Assembly: GCF_004310865.1 (NCBI RefSeq)
Contig: NZ_SIXI01000002.1
Span: 248,001 to 312,000, forward strand
DNA: 64,000 bases
DNA from: Aquabacterium lacunae
GTDB taxonomy: Bacteria > Pseudomonadota > Gammaproteobacteria > Burkholderiales > Burkholderiaceae_C
Direction: 5' to 3'
The position numbers and the translations under genes were made by a program. Shown piece after piece: positions 20,601 through 29,040 of the stretch (its first letter is position 1; each line of letters begins with the position of its first letter). The notes beneath the pieces were generated by a model. That model saw only the letters and a program-made list of their open reading frames with translations, was not told the origin of the DNA and did not search any database.

Positions 20601-23600
20601 CACTCGAAACCAGCCAGATCGTGGCCCTGAGTTCGCAACAAGCGGCAGCCCTGACCTCCGACCAAGCGGCACAACTGAGCAGCGCCCAGGCCGCTGCGCT
20701 GGAAACCGCCGATCTGGTGGCACTGACCACCGCGGCCCTGCGCAGCCTGAGCACCGGCGCCATCGAGGCACTCGGTTCGGCCCAGATTGCCGCCCTGACC
20801 ACCGGCCAGGTGGCCGCGCTGACCACCGAGCAGGTGGCGGCCATCGAAACCGCCGACATGGCCGCCTTGAGCACTGCCCAGGTTGTGCGCCTGAGCACGG
20901 CCCAGGTGCAGGCACTGACCACCGACCAGGTGGCCGCACTGGAAACGGCTGACCTGTCGGCCCTGAGCAGCGCGCAAGTGCGCAGTTTCTCGACCGCACA
21001 GCTGGACGCCCTCAGCACCGAGCAGGTGGCCTCGCTGACCACCGGGCAGGTGGCTGGGCTGAGCACCACCCAGGTCGCCAGCTTGTCCACCGACACGGTG
21101 GCGGCACTGACCAGCCGACAGATCGCCGCACTCACCAGCGCCCAGGTGGCCGCACTGGACACCGCCCAGGTGGCCGCGATCGAGTCGGCCGACATGGCCG
21201 CCTTCAGCACCTTGCAGGTCTCGCGCCTGAGCACCGCCCAGGTGGCCGCCCTCACCACTGACCAGGTTGTGGCCTTGGGCACGGGCCAGGCCGCCGCACT
21301 CACCTCGGCGCAACTCGCCGCCCTGAACACCGAACAGGCTGCAGCCCTGGAAACACAAGACGTGGCCGCGCTGAATGCAGCACAGATCACGCACCTGAGC
21401 ACCGCAGCCGTGGCCGCACTCAGCACGGCGCAGGTGGTGGCCCTGACCACCGCCCAGGCCGCAGCGCTGAACAGCGCGCAAGTGGCTGCGCTGACCACCG
21501 AGCAGGTGGCCGCGCTGGAAACCCGTGACCTGGCTGCCCTCAAGACCGACGGCATCGCGGCCCTGGACACCTCGGCCGTGGTGGCCCTGAGCTCCAGCCA
21601 GATGGCGGCACTGAACTCGGCCCAGGTTTCTGCCCTGACCACCCGCCAGGTGCTGGCCATCGAAACCGAAGACCTGGCGGCCATGACCACGGCACAGTTC
21701 GCCCGCTTCAGCAGCACCCAGGTGGCGGCGCTGAGCACCGATCAGATCGCGGCCATTGACACGGCCGACCTGCGCGCCCTCAACGCCGTGCAAGTGCGTG
21801 CCCTGGGCACGGAACAGGTGGCTGCATTGACCACCGACCAGGCCACGGCCCTGAGCAACATCCAGCTGGCGGCCCTGAGCACCCAGCAGGTGGCGGCACT
21901 GGCCACAGCCAATGTGCAGGCCCTCAGCAGCGCGCAGTTCACGGCCCTGACCACGGCACACATGGCAGCCCTGGGCACCGAGCAGATCCAGGCCATCGAG
22001 ACGGCCGACCTGCGCACCCTCAGCTCGGTGCAGCTGCGTGCCCTGAGCACACAACAGGTGGCGGCACTGGGCACCGACCAGGTGGCCTCGCTCACCACGG
22101 CCCAGGTGGCCAGCCTGGGCACTGGCCAGGTGGCCGCCTTGACCACCGAACAGGTCGTGGCACTGGGCACGGCCCAGGTGGCCAGCCTGACCACGGCCCA
22201 GGTGTCTGCACTGGGCACGGCCCAGGTGGTGGCGATCGAGACCGCTGACCTGGCGGCCCTGACCTCGGCGCAGATCCGCGCCCTGGGCACCAGCCAGGTG
22301 GCCGCGCTGGGCACTGAACAGATCGAGGCCCTCACCACCACCCAGGCCAGCCTGCTGAGCGCCAGCCAGGTGGCGGCCCTCACCACCGCCCAGGCGGTGG
22401 CCTTGCAGACCGCCGACCTGGCCGCCATCGGCAGCCTGGCCCTGCGCAGCCTGAGCACCGACGCGGTGAAGGCCCTGACGTCCGATCAGATGGCCGCCCT
22501 GACCACAACCCAGGTGGCTGCACTCACCTCGGCCCAGGCCCAGGCGCTGGAGACCACGAACATCGCAGCGCTGACCACCGCACAGGTGCGCGCACTGGTC
22601 TCGACCCAGCTCAACGCCCTGAGCACGGCGCAGGTCGCTGCCCTGGAAACCCAGGACGTGGCTGCCCTGCAGACCGGGCAGCTTGCCTTGCTGAGCAGTG
22701 CGCAAGTGGGCGCCCTCACCAGCGAGCAGGCGGGTGCACTGACCACGGCACAGGCCTTCGCCCTCAGTTCCGCCCAGGTGGCCGCGCTGAGCAGCAGCCA
22801 GGTGGCCGGGCTGGAAACGGCTGACCTGGCGGCCATCAAGGCCACCGTGATCCGCAGCCTGGCCACTGAAGCCGTGGCCGCGCTGAGCACCGCCCAGGTC
22901 GTGTCCTTGACCACGGCCCAGGTGGCCAGCCTCAGCACCGCCCAGGTGGCGGCACTGAGCACCGAACAGGTGGCAGCGCTGGAAACCGCCGATCTGGCGG
23001 CTCTGACCACCGCTGGCGTGCTGGCCCTGAACAGCGCGCAGATCCAGGCGCTGACCACGGCACAGGTCGAGGCCCTGACCTCGGCTCAGGTGTCCGCACT
23101 GGCCACCGAGCAGATCGTGGCCATCGAAACCGAAGACATCCAGGCCCTGACCTCCGGACAGTTCGCCCGTCTGAGCACCGACCAGGTGGCCGCCCTCGAC
23201 ACCGCCCAGGTGGCCGCCATTGAAACGGCCGATCTGCGCACCCTCAGCGCTGTGCAGGTGCGGGCGCTGCTGACCGACCAAGTGGCCGCACTGAGCACCG
23301 ACCAGGTGGCCGCCCTGACCAGCACCCAACTGGCCGCGCTGGGCACGAACCAGATCGTGGCCCTGGACACCGAAGACATCGCCACCCTCAGCTCGGCCCA
23401 ACTGGGTGCCTTGACGGGTAACCTGCTGGCTGCGCTGACCACGGGCCAGGTGCAGGCCATCGAAACGGCCGACCTGGCCAGCCTGAGCACCACCCTGCTG
23501 CGCTCGCTCACCGCCGATCAGGTCGAGGCGCTCACCACCGAGCAAACCACGGCCCTGAGCAGCACCCAGCTGAACAACCTGACCTCGGCACAGGTCCAGG

Positions 23601-25528
23601 CCCTGGAAACCTCTGACCTGGCCGCGTTCAGCAGCGCACAACTCAGCAACCTGAGCACCGTGCAGTTCGCCCTGCTGGCCACCGACCGCATCGCCGCCAT
23701 CGAAACCGCCAACATCGCGGCACTGACGACCCAGCAGGTGCGCTCGCTGACCACGGCGCAAGTGGCCGCGCTCACCACCGACCAGGTCGTGGCGCTGGGC
23801 ACCGCCCAGGCGGCCGCCTTGCAGGCCACCCAGACCGCCGCACTGGGCACGGCCCAGGTGGCCGCACTGGAGACCGCCGACCTGGCCGCATTGAGCACCT
23901 TCGCCCTGCGATCGATCAGCACCGCTGGCGTGGAAGCCTTGACCAGCGATCAGGTGGCCGCACTCACCACGGCCCAGGCCCAGGCCCTGACCACGGCGCA
24001 GGTGGCCGCCCTGACCACCGGTCAGGTGGCCGCTCTGGAAACCGACGACCTGGCCGCTTTCACCACCGCCAACCTGCGGGCCCTGGGCACCGCCGGGCTG
24101 GAAGCGCTGACCACCGCACAGGTGCAGGCGCTGAGCACCCAGCAGCTGGTGTCACTGGGCACCGACCAGGTCCAGGCCCTGACAACCGCCAACGTGCAGG
24201 CCCTCACCACCCAGCAGGTGGTGCAGCTCACGGCAGGCCAGGTGGCCGCGCTGGCCACCGAACAGGTGGTGGCGCTGGAAACCCAGGACCTGTCGGTGCT
24301 GACCAATGCCCAGGTGCAGGCCCTGACCACCGCGCAGCTTGATGTGCTGACCTCCGACCAGGTGGCATCGCTGACCACCCGCCAGGTGGCCGCCCTCACC
24401 ACCGCGCAGGTGGCGTCGCTTGACAGTGACGCCCTGACGGCCCTGACCACGGCCCAGGTGGCATCGCTGACCACCGCGCAGCTCAATGCCTTCTCGACCC
24501 AGCAGATCATCGCGCTGGAAACCGAAGACATCGCAGCCCTGACCACCGCGCAGATCTCGCGTCTGAGCACCTCGCTCATCGCGGCCCTGGGCACCGAGCA
24601 GATCGCCGCGCTGGAAACCGCCGATGTGGCGGCCCTGACCACGGCGCAGGCCCTGGCCCTGACCACCGCCCAGATCGTGGCCTTCACCACCGACCAGATC
24701 CCGGCGCTGGAAACGGCCGACATCGCGGCCATGACCACCGACCAGCACCTGGCCTTCGAAGGCGATGACGTCGCCGCCATGACGGCTGCACAACTCGACA
24801 CCTTCCTGCTGACCTCGCCCATCGTGCTGGACCTCGATGGCGACGGCGTGCGCACACTGGCCGCAGCCCAGGGCGTGAACTTCGACCTGGGTGCCACCGG
24901 CACGGCCCACCAGGTGGGCTGGGTCTCGGCCACCGATGCCCTGCTGGTGCGCGACCTGAATGGTGACGGCCAGATCAACGACGGCACCGAGCTGTTCGGC
25001 ACGGCCACCCAGCTGAACAACGGCCAGCGCGCCGGTGACGGCTTCACGGCCCTGGCCGAGCTCGATGGCAACGCCGACGGGGTGGTCGACGGCCACGACG
25101 CCAGTTTTGCCACGCTGCGCCTGTGGATGGACGCCAACAGCAATGGCGTGACCGACGCCGGCGAGCTGCACGGTCTGACCGAGCTGGGGGTGGCCTCGCT
25201 GAACGTGGCCGCCAGCACCGGCACCGCCATGGACAACGGCAACCTGCTGGGCCTGGTGTCGAGCTACACCCGCACCGACGGCAGCAGCGCCGACATGGTT
25301 GACGTGTGGTTCGCCAAGGACACCACGGCGCCTGCCGTCGGTGACCTGCTCACCGCACCCTCGGCCGACATGGGCCTGCCAGGCGGGGCGAGCACCCCGG
25401 GCAACGCCCTGGGCGGAACCACCGCCAGCACCCCCACGGCAGACACCTCAGCCGACCAGGCCGCGGTGGCCCTGGCGCGCAGCCTGCAAGACGAACAGCA
25501 ACGCGCCAGCCAGCTGCCGCTGATCTGA
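17654..25528 (+). CDS. giant octapeptide-repeat protein with C-terminal calcium-binding-like domain
   Basis: 2624-residue protein of unknown function. Residues 1-7 are followed by 297 uninterrupted octapeptides (residues 8-2383) of consensus L-[TS]-T-x-[QD]-[VIL]-x-A, then a 241-residue C-terminal domain. That domain starts SPIVLDLDGDG and has further Asp-rich EF-hand/dockerin-like loops (RDLNGDGQINDGTELFG, DGNADGVVDGHD, DANSNGVTDAGE), as seen near the C-terminus of large secreted adhesins and hemolysin-type proteins. No Sec signal, no RTX nonapeptides and no Cys are visible. The T/S-x-x-Q helix-capping pattern suggests very short helices in a solenoid, which is inference. Start chosen at the Met with AGGAG seven bases upstream. 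Role could be surface filament or adhesin. Confidence 0.9.
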   Translation: MATSIPSLTTAQIASLSTRTISLLGTEDWAAFSTAQIAALTTAQMLAITPVGLAAIGTEQIAALETQDLRVLGAPAIRALTTGQLGALTTEQVAALTTTQVAALTTTQVPALTSDHVAALSTQQVAALTVTQVGVLTTQQVSAIETQDIQAMTSLQVRAISTAGIEALTTDQVVALTTQQVSALTTTQVVALQTEDIAAMETRDVVALSNAQVRALTTQQVAAVTTEQASSLTSAQLNALGSTQVVALDTAAVAALTTQQVSNLAATQVAVLSTAQIQALETQDVAVLSINQVKALTTAQVGALVTDQVVALTTTQATSLTSTQLAALGTHQAAALETQDVAALNTIALKSLSTAAVAALGTEQVAALTSAQAANITSTQVAALATEQVAALSTAAVAALNTANVRALDTEGVAALTTQQSAVLSATQLTALSTAQVAALNTDNVAALSSQQINKLTTAQVAALETQQVVAITTDNVAALTTAQFRALSSAQIAAVTTEQVVAFTTAQSGVLSSQQAVALSTEQLVVIETRDLAAIQSGVIGALASNAIASLTSTQAATLTSQQISALNTAQVSALTTEQVQALTSAQLARLSTAQVSALSTGQVEAIETADLRALSTAQIRALSTAQVEALTSAQTAALGTAQLVALTSAQFAALATDDLNALSTAQFAALASAQLTALTTAQVNSLETDDLRALTTLQLRNIGTAQLAALTTEQAAALTTAQVGSLSTAQLQGLGTDHIDALTTAQARALTAAQLSALGTAQVASLTTDNVAVLNTTQLRALGSAQIQALTTEQIVALTTAQSASLSSTQLAALNSEQLAAFETADLAALNTFAMRSLSTAALAGLTSDQVVALTTAQAGTLTTAQVAALSTEQVAALESRDLAALTSNAVAALGTAAIAALTTEQAPALTLAQVGVLTTAQVAALDTEDVAALTSAQVGRLSTAQLRALTTEQIVVLETQDLRALSSLQIRALRTDQIAALETSQIVALSSQQAAALTSDQAAQLSSAQAAALETADLVALTTAALRSLSTGAIEALGSAQIAALTTGQVAALTTEQVAAIETADMAALSTAQVVRLSTAQVQALTTDQVAALETADLSALSSAQVRSFSTAQLDALSTEQVASLTTGQVAGLSTTQVASLSTDTVAALTSRQIAALTSAQVAALDTAQVAAIESADMAAFSTLQVSRLSTAQVAALTTDQVVALGTGQAAALTSAQLAALNTEQAAALETQDVAALNAAQITHLSTAAVAALSTAQVVALTTAQAAALNSAQVAALTTEQVAALETRDLAALKTDGIAALDTSAVVALSSSQMAALNSAQVSALTTRQVLAIETEDLAAMTTAQFARFSSTQVAALSTDQIAAIDTADLRALNAVQVRALGTEQVAALTTDQATALSNIQLAALSTQQVAALATANVQALSSAQFTALTTAHMAALGTEQIQAIETADLRTLSSVQLRALSTQQVAALGTDQVASLTTAQVASLGTGQVAALTTEQVVALGTAQVASLTTAQVSALGTAQVVAIETADLAALTSAQIRALGTSQVAALGTEQIEALTTTQASLLSASQVAALTTAQAVALQTADLAAIGSLALRSLSTDAVKALTSDQMAALTTTQVAALTSAQAQALETTNIAALTTAQVRALVSTQLNALSTAQVAALETQDVAALQTGQLALLSSAQVGALTSEQAGALTTAQAFALSSAQVAALSSSQVAGLETADLAAIKATVIRSLATEAVAALSTAQVVSLTTAQVASLSTAQVAALSTEQVAALETADLAALTTAGVLALNSAQIQALTTAQVEALTSAQVSALATEQIVAIETEDIQALTSGQFARLSTDQVAALDTAQVAAIETADLRTLSAVQVRALLTDQVAALSTDQVAALTSTQLAALGTNQIVALDTEDIATLSSAQLGALTGNLLAALTTGQVQAIETADLASLSTTLLRSLTADQVEALTTEQTTALSSTQLNNLTSAQVQALETSDLAAFSSAQLSNLSTVQFALLATDRIAAIETANIAALTTQQVRSLTTAQVAALTTDQVVALGTAQAAALQATQTAALGTAQVAALETADLAALSTFALRSISTAGVEALTSDQVAALTTAQAQALTTAQVAALTTGQVAALETDDLAAFTTANLRALGTAGLEALTTAQVQALSTQQLVSLGTDQVQALTTANVQALTTQQVVQLTAGQVAALATEQVVALETQDLSVLTNAQVQALTTAQLDVLTSDQVASLTTRQVAALTTAQVASLDSDALTALTTAQVASLTTAQLNAFSTQQIIALETEDIAALTTAQISRLSTSLIAALGTEQIAALETADVAALTTAQALALTTAQIVAFTTDQIPALETADIAAMTTDQHLAFEGDDVAAMTAAQLDTFLLTSPIVLDLDGDGVRTLAAAQGVNFDLGATGTAHQVGWVSATDALLVRDLNGDGQINDGTELFGTATQLNNGQRAGDGFTALAELDGNADGVVDGHDASFATLRLWMDANSNGVTDAGELHGLTELGVASLNVAASTGTAMDNGNLLGLVSSYTRTDGSSADMVDVWFAKDTTAPAVGDLLTAPSADMGLPGGASTPGNALGGTTASTPTADTSADQAAVALARSLQDEQQRASQLPLI
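17675..24802 (+). repeat. 297 tandem 24-bp units encoding octapeptides
   Basis: I parsed the translated region by hand into consecutive 8-residue units: 7 + 297 x 8 + 241 equals the full 2624 residues, so no unit is gained, lost or shifted anywhere. Units are diverged, not identical. About one in eight is an acidic variant ([ED]-[TS]-x-D instead of T-T-x-Q), spaced by 4, 6, 7 or 10 units, with a 17-unit (408 bp) super-period between units 86 and 171. Confidence 0.95.
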
Positions 25529-25545
25529 CCGCCACACCCAGACAC

Positions 25546-25568
25546 CCGGGCGGCTGAAAACCGCCCGG
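25546..25568 (+). terminator. hairpin terminator after giant repeat gene
   Basis: CCGGGCGG-CTGAAAA-CCGCCCGG forms a perfect eight-pair stem 17 bases past the stop codon, extendable by CAGA/TCTG across a small bulge. The downstream tract is only mildly T-rich. Confidence 0.6.
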
Positions 25569-25629
25569 TCTGATCTGTCACAAGAACCCCCTGGGTGCCT
25601 GGGTCGGGTTTCTTGCGACAATTTCAGCC

Positions 25630-26493
25630 ATGTCTGCCCCCGCCCCTGCCGCTTACCTGCACAGCTCGTTCTACAAATTCGTGCGCCTGCCCGACCCCGA
25701 TCACGTGGTCGAGGTGCTGCGTGAACTGGTGGCCCCACTCACCGGCAGCATCCTGGTGGCCGAAGAAGGCATCAGCGGTGCCCTGGCGGCCGAAGCCGAG
25801 GCCCTGGCCACCTTCGAGCACGCCGTGCAGCACGACCCACGCCTGAACGGCGCTTTCGCCGGCATGGTGTTCAAGCACAGCGCCTGCGCCACCCGCCCGT
25901 TCTGGAAGGTGCGCGTGCACCGCAAGAAGGAAATCGTGGCCCTGGGCGTTGAAGGTGTGACAGGCGTGGCCGACACCGAGCCCCGCCAGCGCACCGACCG
26001 CACCCATGTCAGCCCCCAGCAGTGGCGTGAGCTGATCCAGCGCGACGACGTGGTGGTGATCGACAACCGCAACCACTTCGAATACCGGCTGGGTCGTTTC
26101 AAGAACGCCATCGACCCCAAAGTCGACAACTTTCGTGATTTCCCCAGCTACCTGCAGGCCATGGCCCCGCAATGGAAGGCCGAAGGCAAGCGCGTGGCCA
26201 TGTACTGCACCGGCGGCATCCGCTGCGAAAAAACCGGTGCCTGGATGCAGAACGACCTGGGGCTGGACGTGTTCCAGCTCGACGGCGGCATCGTCAGCTA
26301 TTTCCAGGCCCTGCCCGATGCCGACCGCGACTGGGAGGGCGAGTGCTTCGTGTTCGACAACCGCGTGGCCATCGACACCCGGCTGCAGGAAACAGGCACC
26401 ACCGCCGAGCAGGTGTACAACAACAGCCCGGACGAAGCCTGGCGGCTGGCGCGCGCTCGGCGGCTCGACTCGGCAGAACCCAAGTCTTCGTGA
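25630..26493 (+). CDS. trhO: tRNA uridine(34) hydroxylase TrhO, rhodanese-related
   Basis: 287-residue rhodanese-fold enzyme of the YceA/TrhO family, which hydroxylates U34 of tRNAs as a step to 5-carboxymethoxyuridine. The N-terminal acylphosphatase-like part has SILVAEEGISGALA and KEIVALGV. The rhodanese domain has IDNRNHFEYRLGRF, FRDFPSYL and the active-site loop MYCTGGIRCEK with Cys193. Ends in the typical LDGGIVSYFQ and FVFDNRVAI blocks. Monocistronic context, following the giant gene terminator. Confidence 0.94.
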   Translation: MSAPAPAAYLHSSFYKFVRLPDPDHVVEVLRELVAPLTGSILVAEEGISGALAAEAEALATFEHAVQHDPRLNGAFAGMVFKHSACATRPFWKVRVHRKKEIVALGVEGVTGVADTEPRQRTDRTHVSPQQWRELIQRDDVVVIDNRNHFEYRLGRFKNAIDPKVDNFRDFPSYLQAMAPQWKAEGKRVAMYCTGGIRCEKTGAWMQNDLGLDVFQLDGGIVSYFQALPDADRDWEGECFVFDNRVAIDTRLQETGTTAEQVYNNSPDEAWRLARARRLDSAEPKSS

Positions 26494-26598
26494 ATCTTCT
26501 CAAAACATGCCGTCAAATAGGGAAACAGTGCTCATAAGCCATTGATCTGAAAAGGTTAGGTCACTTAAAATGGCCTCAATAATCTTCTCAGAACATGC
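26493..26598 (+). promoter_or_regulatory. yjjJ promoter flanked by an 18-base direct repeat
   Basis: AATCTTCTCAAAACATGC (26493-26510) and AATCTTCTCAGAACATGC (26581-26598) differ at one base and lie 88 bp apart. Between them is a sigma70-like promoter, TTGATC (26542) - 17 bp - TTAAAA (26565-26570). The second copy includes the yjjJ ATG; the first opens a 12-codon open frame ending at 26545. Likely an autoregulatory operator for the HTH of YjjJ. Confidence 0.5.
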
Positions 26599-28016
26599 GC
26601 CCTCGCCTGCAAAACGCCCGCGACGACCTGCTGACCGTCCTGCGCCAGCACCGCGCATGCTCGGCCTCTGAACTGGCCACAGCACTGGGCGTGAGCGTGC
26701 CCACCGTGCACCGACTGCTGGCCGAAGCGGGCGAGCAGGTGGTGCGGCTGGGCCAGGCGCGGCGCAGCCGCCATGCGGCTGTGCGCCGCTTGCGGCACGA
26801 CCGCGGTGGCACCGGTGTCATCCCCATTTACGAAGTGCTGCCCAGCGGCCGGGCCCAGCCGGTCAGCCAGCTGCAAGGTGTGGCGCCTTTCGGCACGGCC
26901 AGCCCCTGGCCTGCCGCGCACTGGCCTCTGCCCGCTGAATCGGCCGACGGCTGGTGGGACGGCCTGCCCTGGCCCCTGCAAGACATGCGCCCCCAGGGCT
27001 ACCTGGGCCGCCAACTGGCCCGCCGGGAACACCAGGCCCTGGGCCTGAGCCCCAACCCGGCCGAATGGGACGACGACGACGTGCTGCACGCGCTGCAGCA
27101 CCGAGGCGAAGACTGCAGCGGCAGCCTGATCGTGGGCGCCCAGGCTTACGAACGCTGGATGCAGCAGCGCCTGACCGCGCCCGCCGCCCTGCCCGAGGCC
27201 GGCCACGCCAGCGCTTACGCCCACCTGGCCGAGCAAGCCGTGGCCCTGGGCGTGCCGGGCTCCAGCGCCGCCGGTGAGTTCCCCAAATTCAGCGCGCGCC
27301 GCCTGCTGAGCGGGCGCCCCACCGAGCACGTGCTGGTCAAGTTCTCGGGGGCTGACACCTCACCCACCGTGCGGCGCTGGGCCGACCTGCTGGTGTGCGA
27401 GCACCTGGCCCTGCACAGCCTGCAGCACCATGGCCTGGGCCCCGCGGCCCACACCCGCGTGCTGCAGCATGGCGGTCGCACCTTCCTTGAGGTGGAACGC
27501 TTCGACCGCCACGGCACCTGGGGCCGCAGCCGCCTGTGCAGCCTGGACACCGTGCAAGGCGCCTTCCTCGGCAGCCGTGCCACCGATTGGCCCAGCCTGT
27601 GCCGTGCGCTGCACCAGCAGGGCTGGCTGGGCGCCGAAGCTCTGGCCCAGGCCGAGCGCTGGTGGTGGTTCGGCCGCCTGATCGGCAACACCGACATGCA
27701 CCTGGGCAACCTCAGCCTGGTGCCGGGCCCTGGTCAGGGCCCGTCGGGTCAGTCACCACGGCCTGGCTTCATGCTGGCCCCCAGCTACGACATGCTGCCC
27801 ATGCTGTACGCGCCCCTGGCCGGCGGCGAAGTGCCGCCCCGTCAGTTCGAACCACCCTGGCCCCTGCCCGAGCAGCGGCCCGCCTGGCAAGACGCCTGCC
27901 GCGCCGCGCTGCACTTCTGGCAAGCCGCCAGCACCGAGCCGCGCATCAGCCCGGCCTTCCGGGGCGAATGCGCCCACAATCTGCAGCGCCTCCAGGCCCT
28001 GCACACCCAGGTGTGA
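26595..28016 (+). CDS. yjjJ: HipA-like kinase YjjJ with N-terminal HTH
   Basis: 473-residue member of the HipA/YjjJ family. Residues 1-60 form an HTH (SASELATALGVSVPTVHRLL) in place of a separate HipB antitoxin. The kinase part shows GSSAAGEFPKFSARR, HVLVKFSG, LEVERFDRHG, the catalytic/metal motif IGNTDMHLGNLSL and PSYDMLPMLY. HipA homologues are Ser/Thr kinases; E. coli HipA inactivates GltX. No separate antitoxin gene is adjacent, consistent with YjjJ being a single-gene system. The target is unknown. Expression is probably autoregulated through the direct repeats upstream. Confidence 0.88.
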   Translation: MRPRLQNARDDLLTVLRQHRACSASELATALGVSVPTVHRLLAEAGEQVVRLGQARRSRHAAVRRLRHDRGGTGVIPIYEVLPSGRAQPVSQLQGVAPFGTASPWPAAHWPLPAESADGWWDGLPWPLQDMRPQGYLGRQLARREHQALGLSPNPAEWDDDDVLHALQHRGEDCSGSLIVGAQAYERWMQQRLTAPAALPEAGHASAYAHLAEQAVALGVPGSSAAGEFPKFSARRLLSGRPTEHVLVKFSGADTSPTVRRWADLLVCEHLALHSLQHHGLGPAAHTRVLQHGGRTFLEVERFDRHGTWGRSRLCSLDTVQGAFLGSRATDWPSLCRALHQQGWLGAEALAQAERWWWFGRLIGNTDMHLGNLSLVPGPGQGPSGQSPRPGFMLAPSYDMLPMLYAPLAGGEVPPRQFEPPWPLPEQRPAWQDACRAALHFWQAASTEPRISPAFRGECAHNLQRLQALHTQV

Positions 28017-28022
28017 GCCGCC

Positions 28023-28982
28023 ATGGGCTTTGCCAAAGTGCCCCACCAGGTGCCCACGCGTGACGGGGTCAGCCCCAGCTGCGTGGTGGTGCCCGGCCCG
28101 CACTGGCCCGACTGCCTCAGCTTCCTGGCCGAGCGCATCCCCGCCGTGCCCAAGACCGACTGGCAGCAGCGCATGGCGCAAGGCGATGTGGTCACCGCCC
28201 AGAACCAGCCGGTGCCACCCGATGCGCCCTGCACACCGGGCATGAGGCTGTATTACTGGCGTGAAGTGCCCTTCGAACACGAGGTGCCTTTCCCGGTGGG
28301 CATCGTGCACCAGTGCGAGCACCTGGTGGTGGCCGACAAGCCGCACTTCCTGCCCATCAGCCCCAAAGGCCGGCATGTGCAGCAAACCCTGCTGGTCAAG
28401 CTCAAGCGCCTCACAGGCATTGACACCCTGGTGCCGCTGCACCGCATCGACCTGGAAACCGCCGGGCTGGTGGCCTTCAGCGTGCAACCCAGCGAACGTG
28501 CCGCCTACCAGCGCCTGTTTGCCGAGCGGCAAGTGCGCAAGGTGTACGAAGCGATCGCCCCTGTGCGCCCTGAGCTGAACCTTCCCCTGCGTTGCCACAC
28601 GCGGCTGGAAGAAAGCCCGCACTTCATGGCCATGCACACCGTGCCCGGCGAGCCCAACGCCGACACCCTCATCGAGCTGCTGCGCACCTTCATCGGGCCA
28701 AACGGTCACCCCCTGGGGCATTACCGACTGCACCCGCACACGGGCCGCAAGCACCAGCTGCGTGCCCAGATGAACCACCTGGGCCTGCCTTTGCTAAACG
28801 ACCGCATCTACCCGGTGATGCGGCCCGAGCCGCCCGTCACCCAGGCGCCTGATTTTTCAAAGCCGCTGCAACTGCTGGCCAGCCAACTGGCATTCCAAGA
28901 CCCCTTCACCCATCAGCGCCGTCACTTCGTCAGCCAAAGGCCGCTGCCGTCGTGTCCAGGGCTTCTCGACGACATCGAATGA
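28023..28982 (+). CDS. RluA-family pseudouridine synthase
   Basis: 319-residue pseudouridine synthase. The catalytic Asp sits in PLHRIDLETAGLVAF near residue 143, the RluA-family HRLDxxTxGL motif. Further family blocks are VADKPHFLPISPKG, RKVYEAIAPV and the C-terminal HPHTGRKHQLRAQMNHLGLP. The gene begins 6 bp after yjjJ, so the two may share a transcript. Specific rRNA or tRNA target cannot be assigned. Confidence 0.9.
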   Translation: MGFAKVPHQVPTRDGVSPSCVVVPGPHWPDCLSFLAERIPAVPKTDWQQRMAQGDVVTAQNQPVPPDAPCTPGMRLYYWREVPFEHEVPFPVGIVHQCEHLVVADKPHFLPISPKGRHVQQTLLVKLKRLTGIDTLVPLHRIDLETAGLVAFSVQPSERAAYQRLFAERQVRKVYEAIAPVRPELNLPLRCHTRLEESPHFMAMHTVPGEPNADTLIELLRTFIGPNGHPLGHYRLHPHTGRKHQLRAQMNHLGLPLLNDRIYPVMRPEPPVTQAPDFSKPLQLLASQLAFQDPFTHQRRHFVSQRPLPSCPGLLDDIE

Positions 28983-29040
28983 CACCGCACCACGGCGCCA
29001 CGGCAAGGGGCGTCGCATTCGGCTCATGGGGCCTTGCAGA

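Noticed and set aside
18608-23761. 1717-codon open frame on the minus strand inside the giant gene, plus other long antisense frames there (19003-21738, 24152-25171).
   Set aside because: They are by-products of the GC-rich 24-bp repeat: the forward frame has a conserved periodic pattern and good start signals, while the reverse frames give Gly/His/Arg- or Ser/Ala/Val-rich strings with no domain.
17675-24802. CRISPR-like or satellite interpretation of the 24-bp periodicity.
   Set aside because: Units are contiguous, diverged and in frame with no spacers, so this is a protein-coding repeat.
17654-25528. Classical RTX toxin assignment for the giant protein.
   Set aside because: No GGxGxDxLx nonapeptides and no adjacent hlyB-type ABC exporter; only the Asp-rich C-terminal domain is shared with such proteins.
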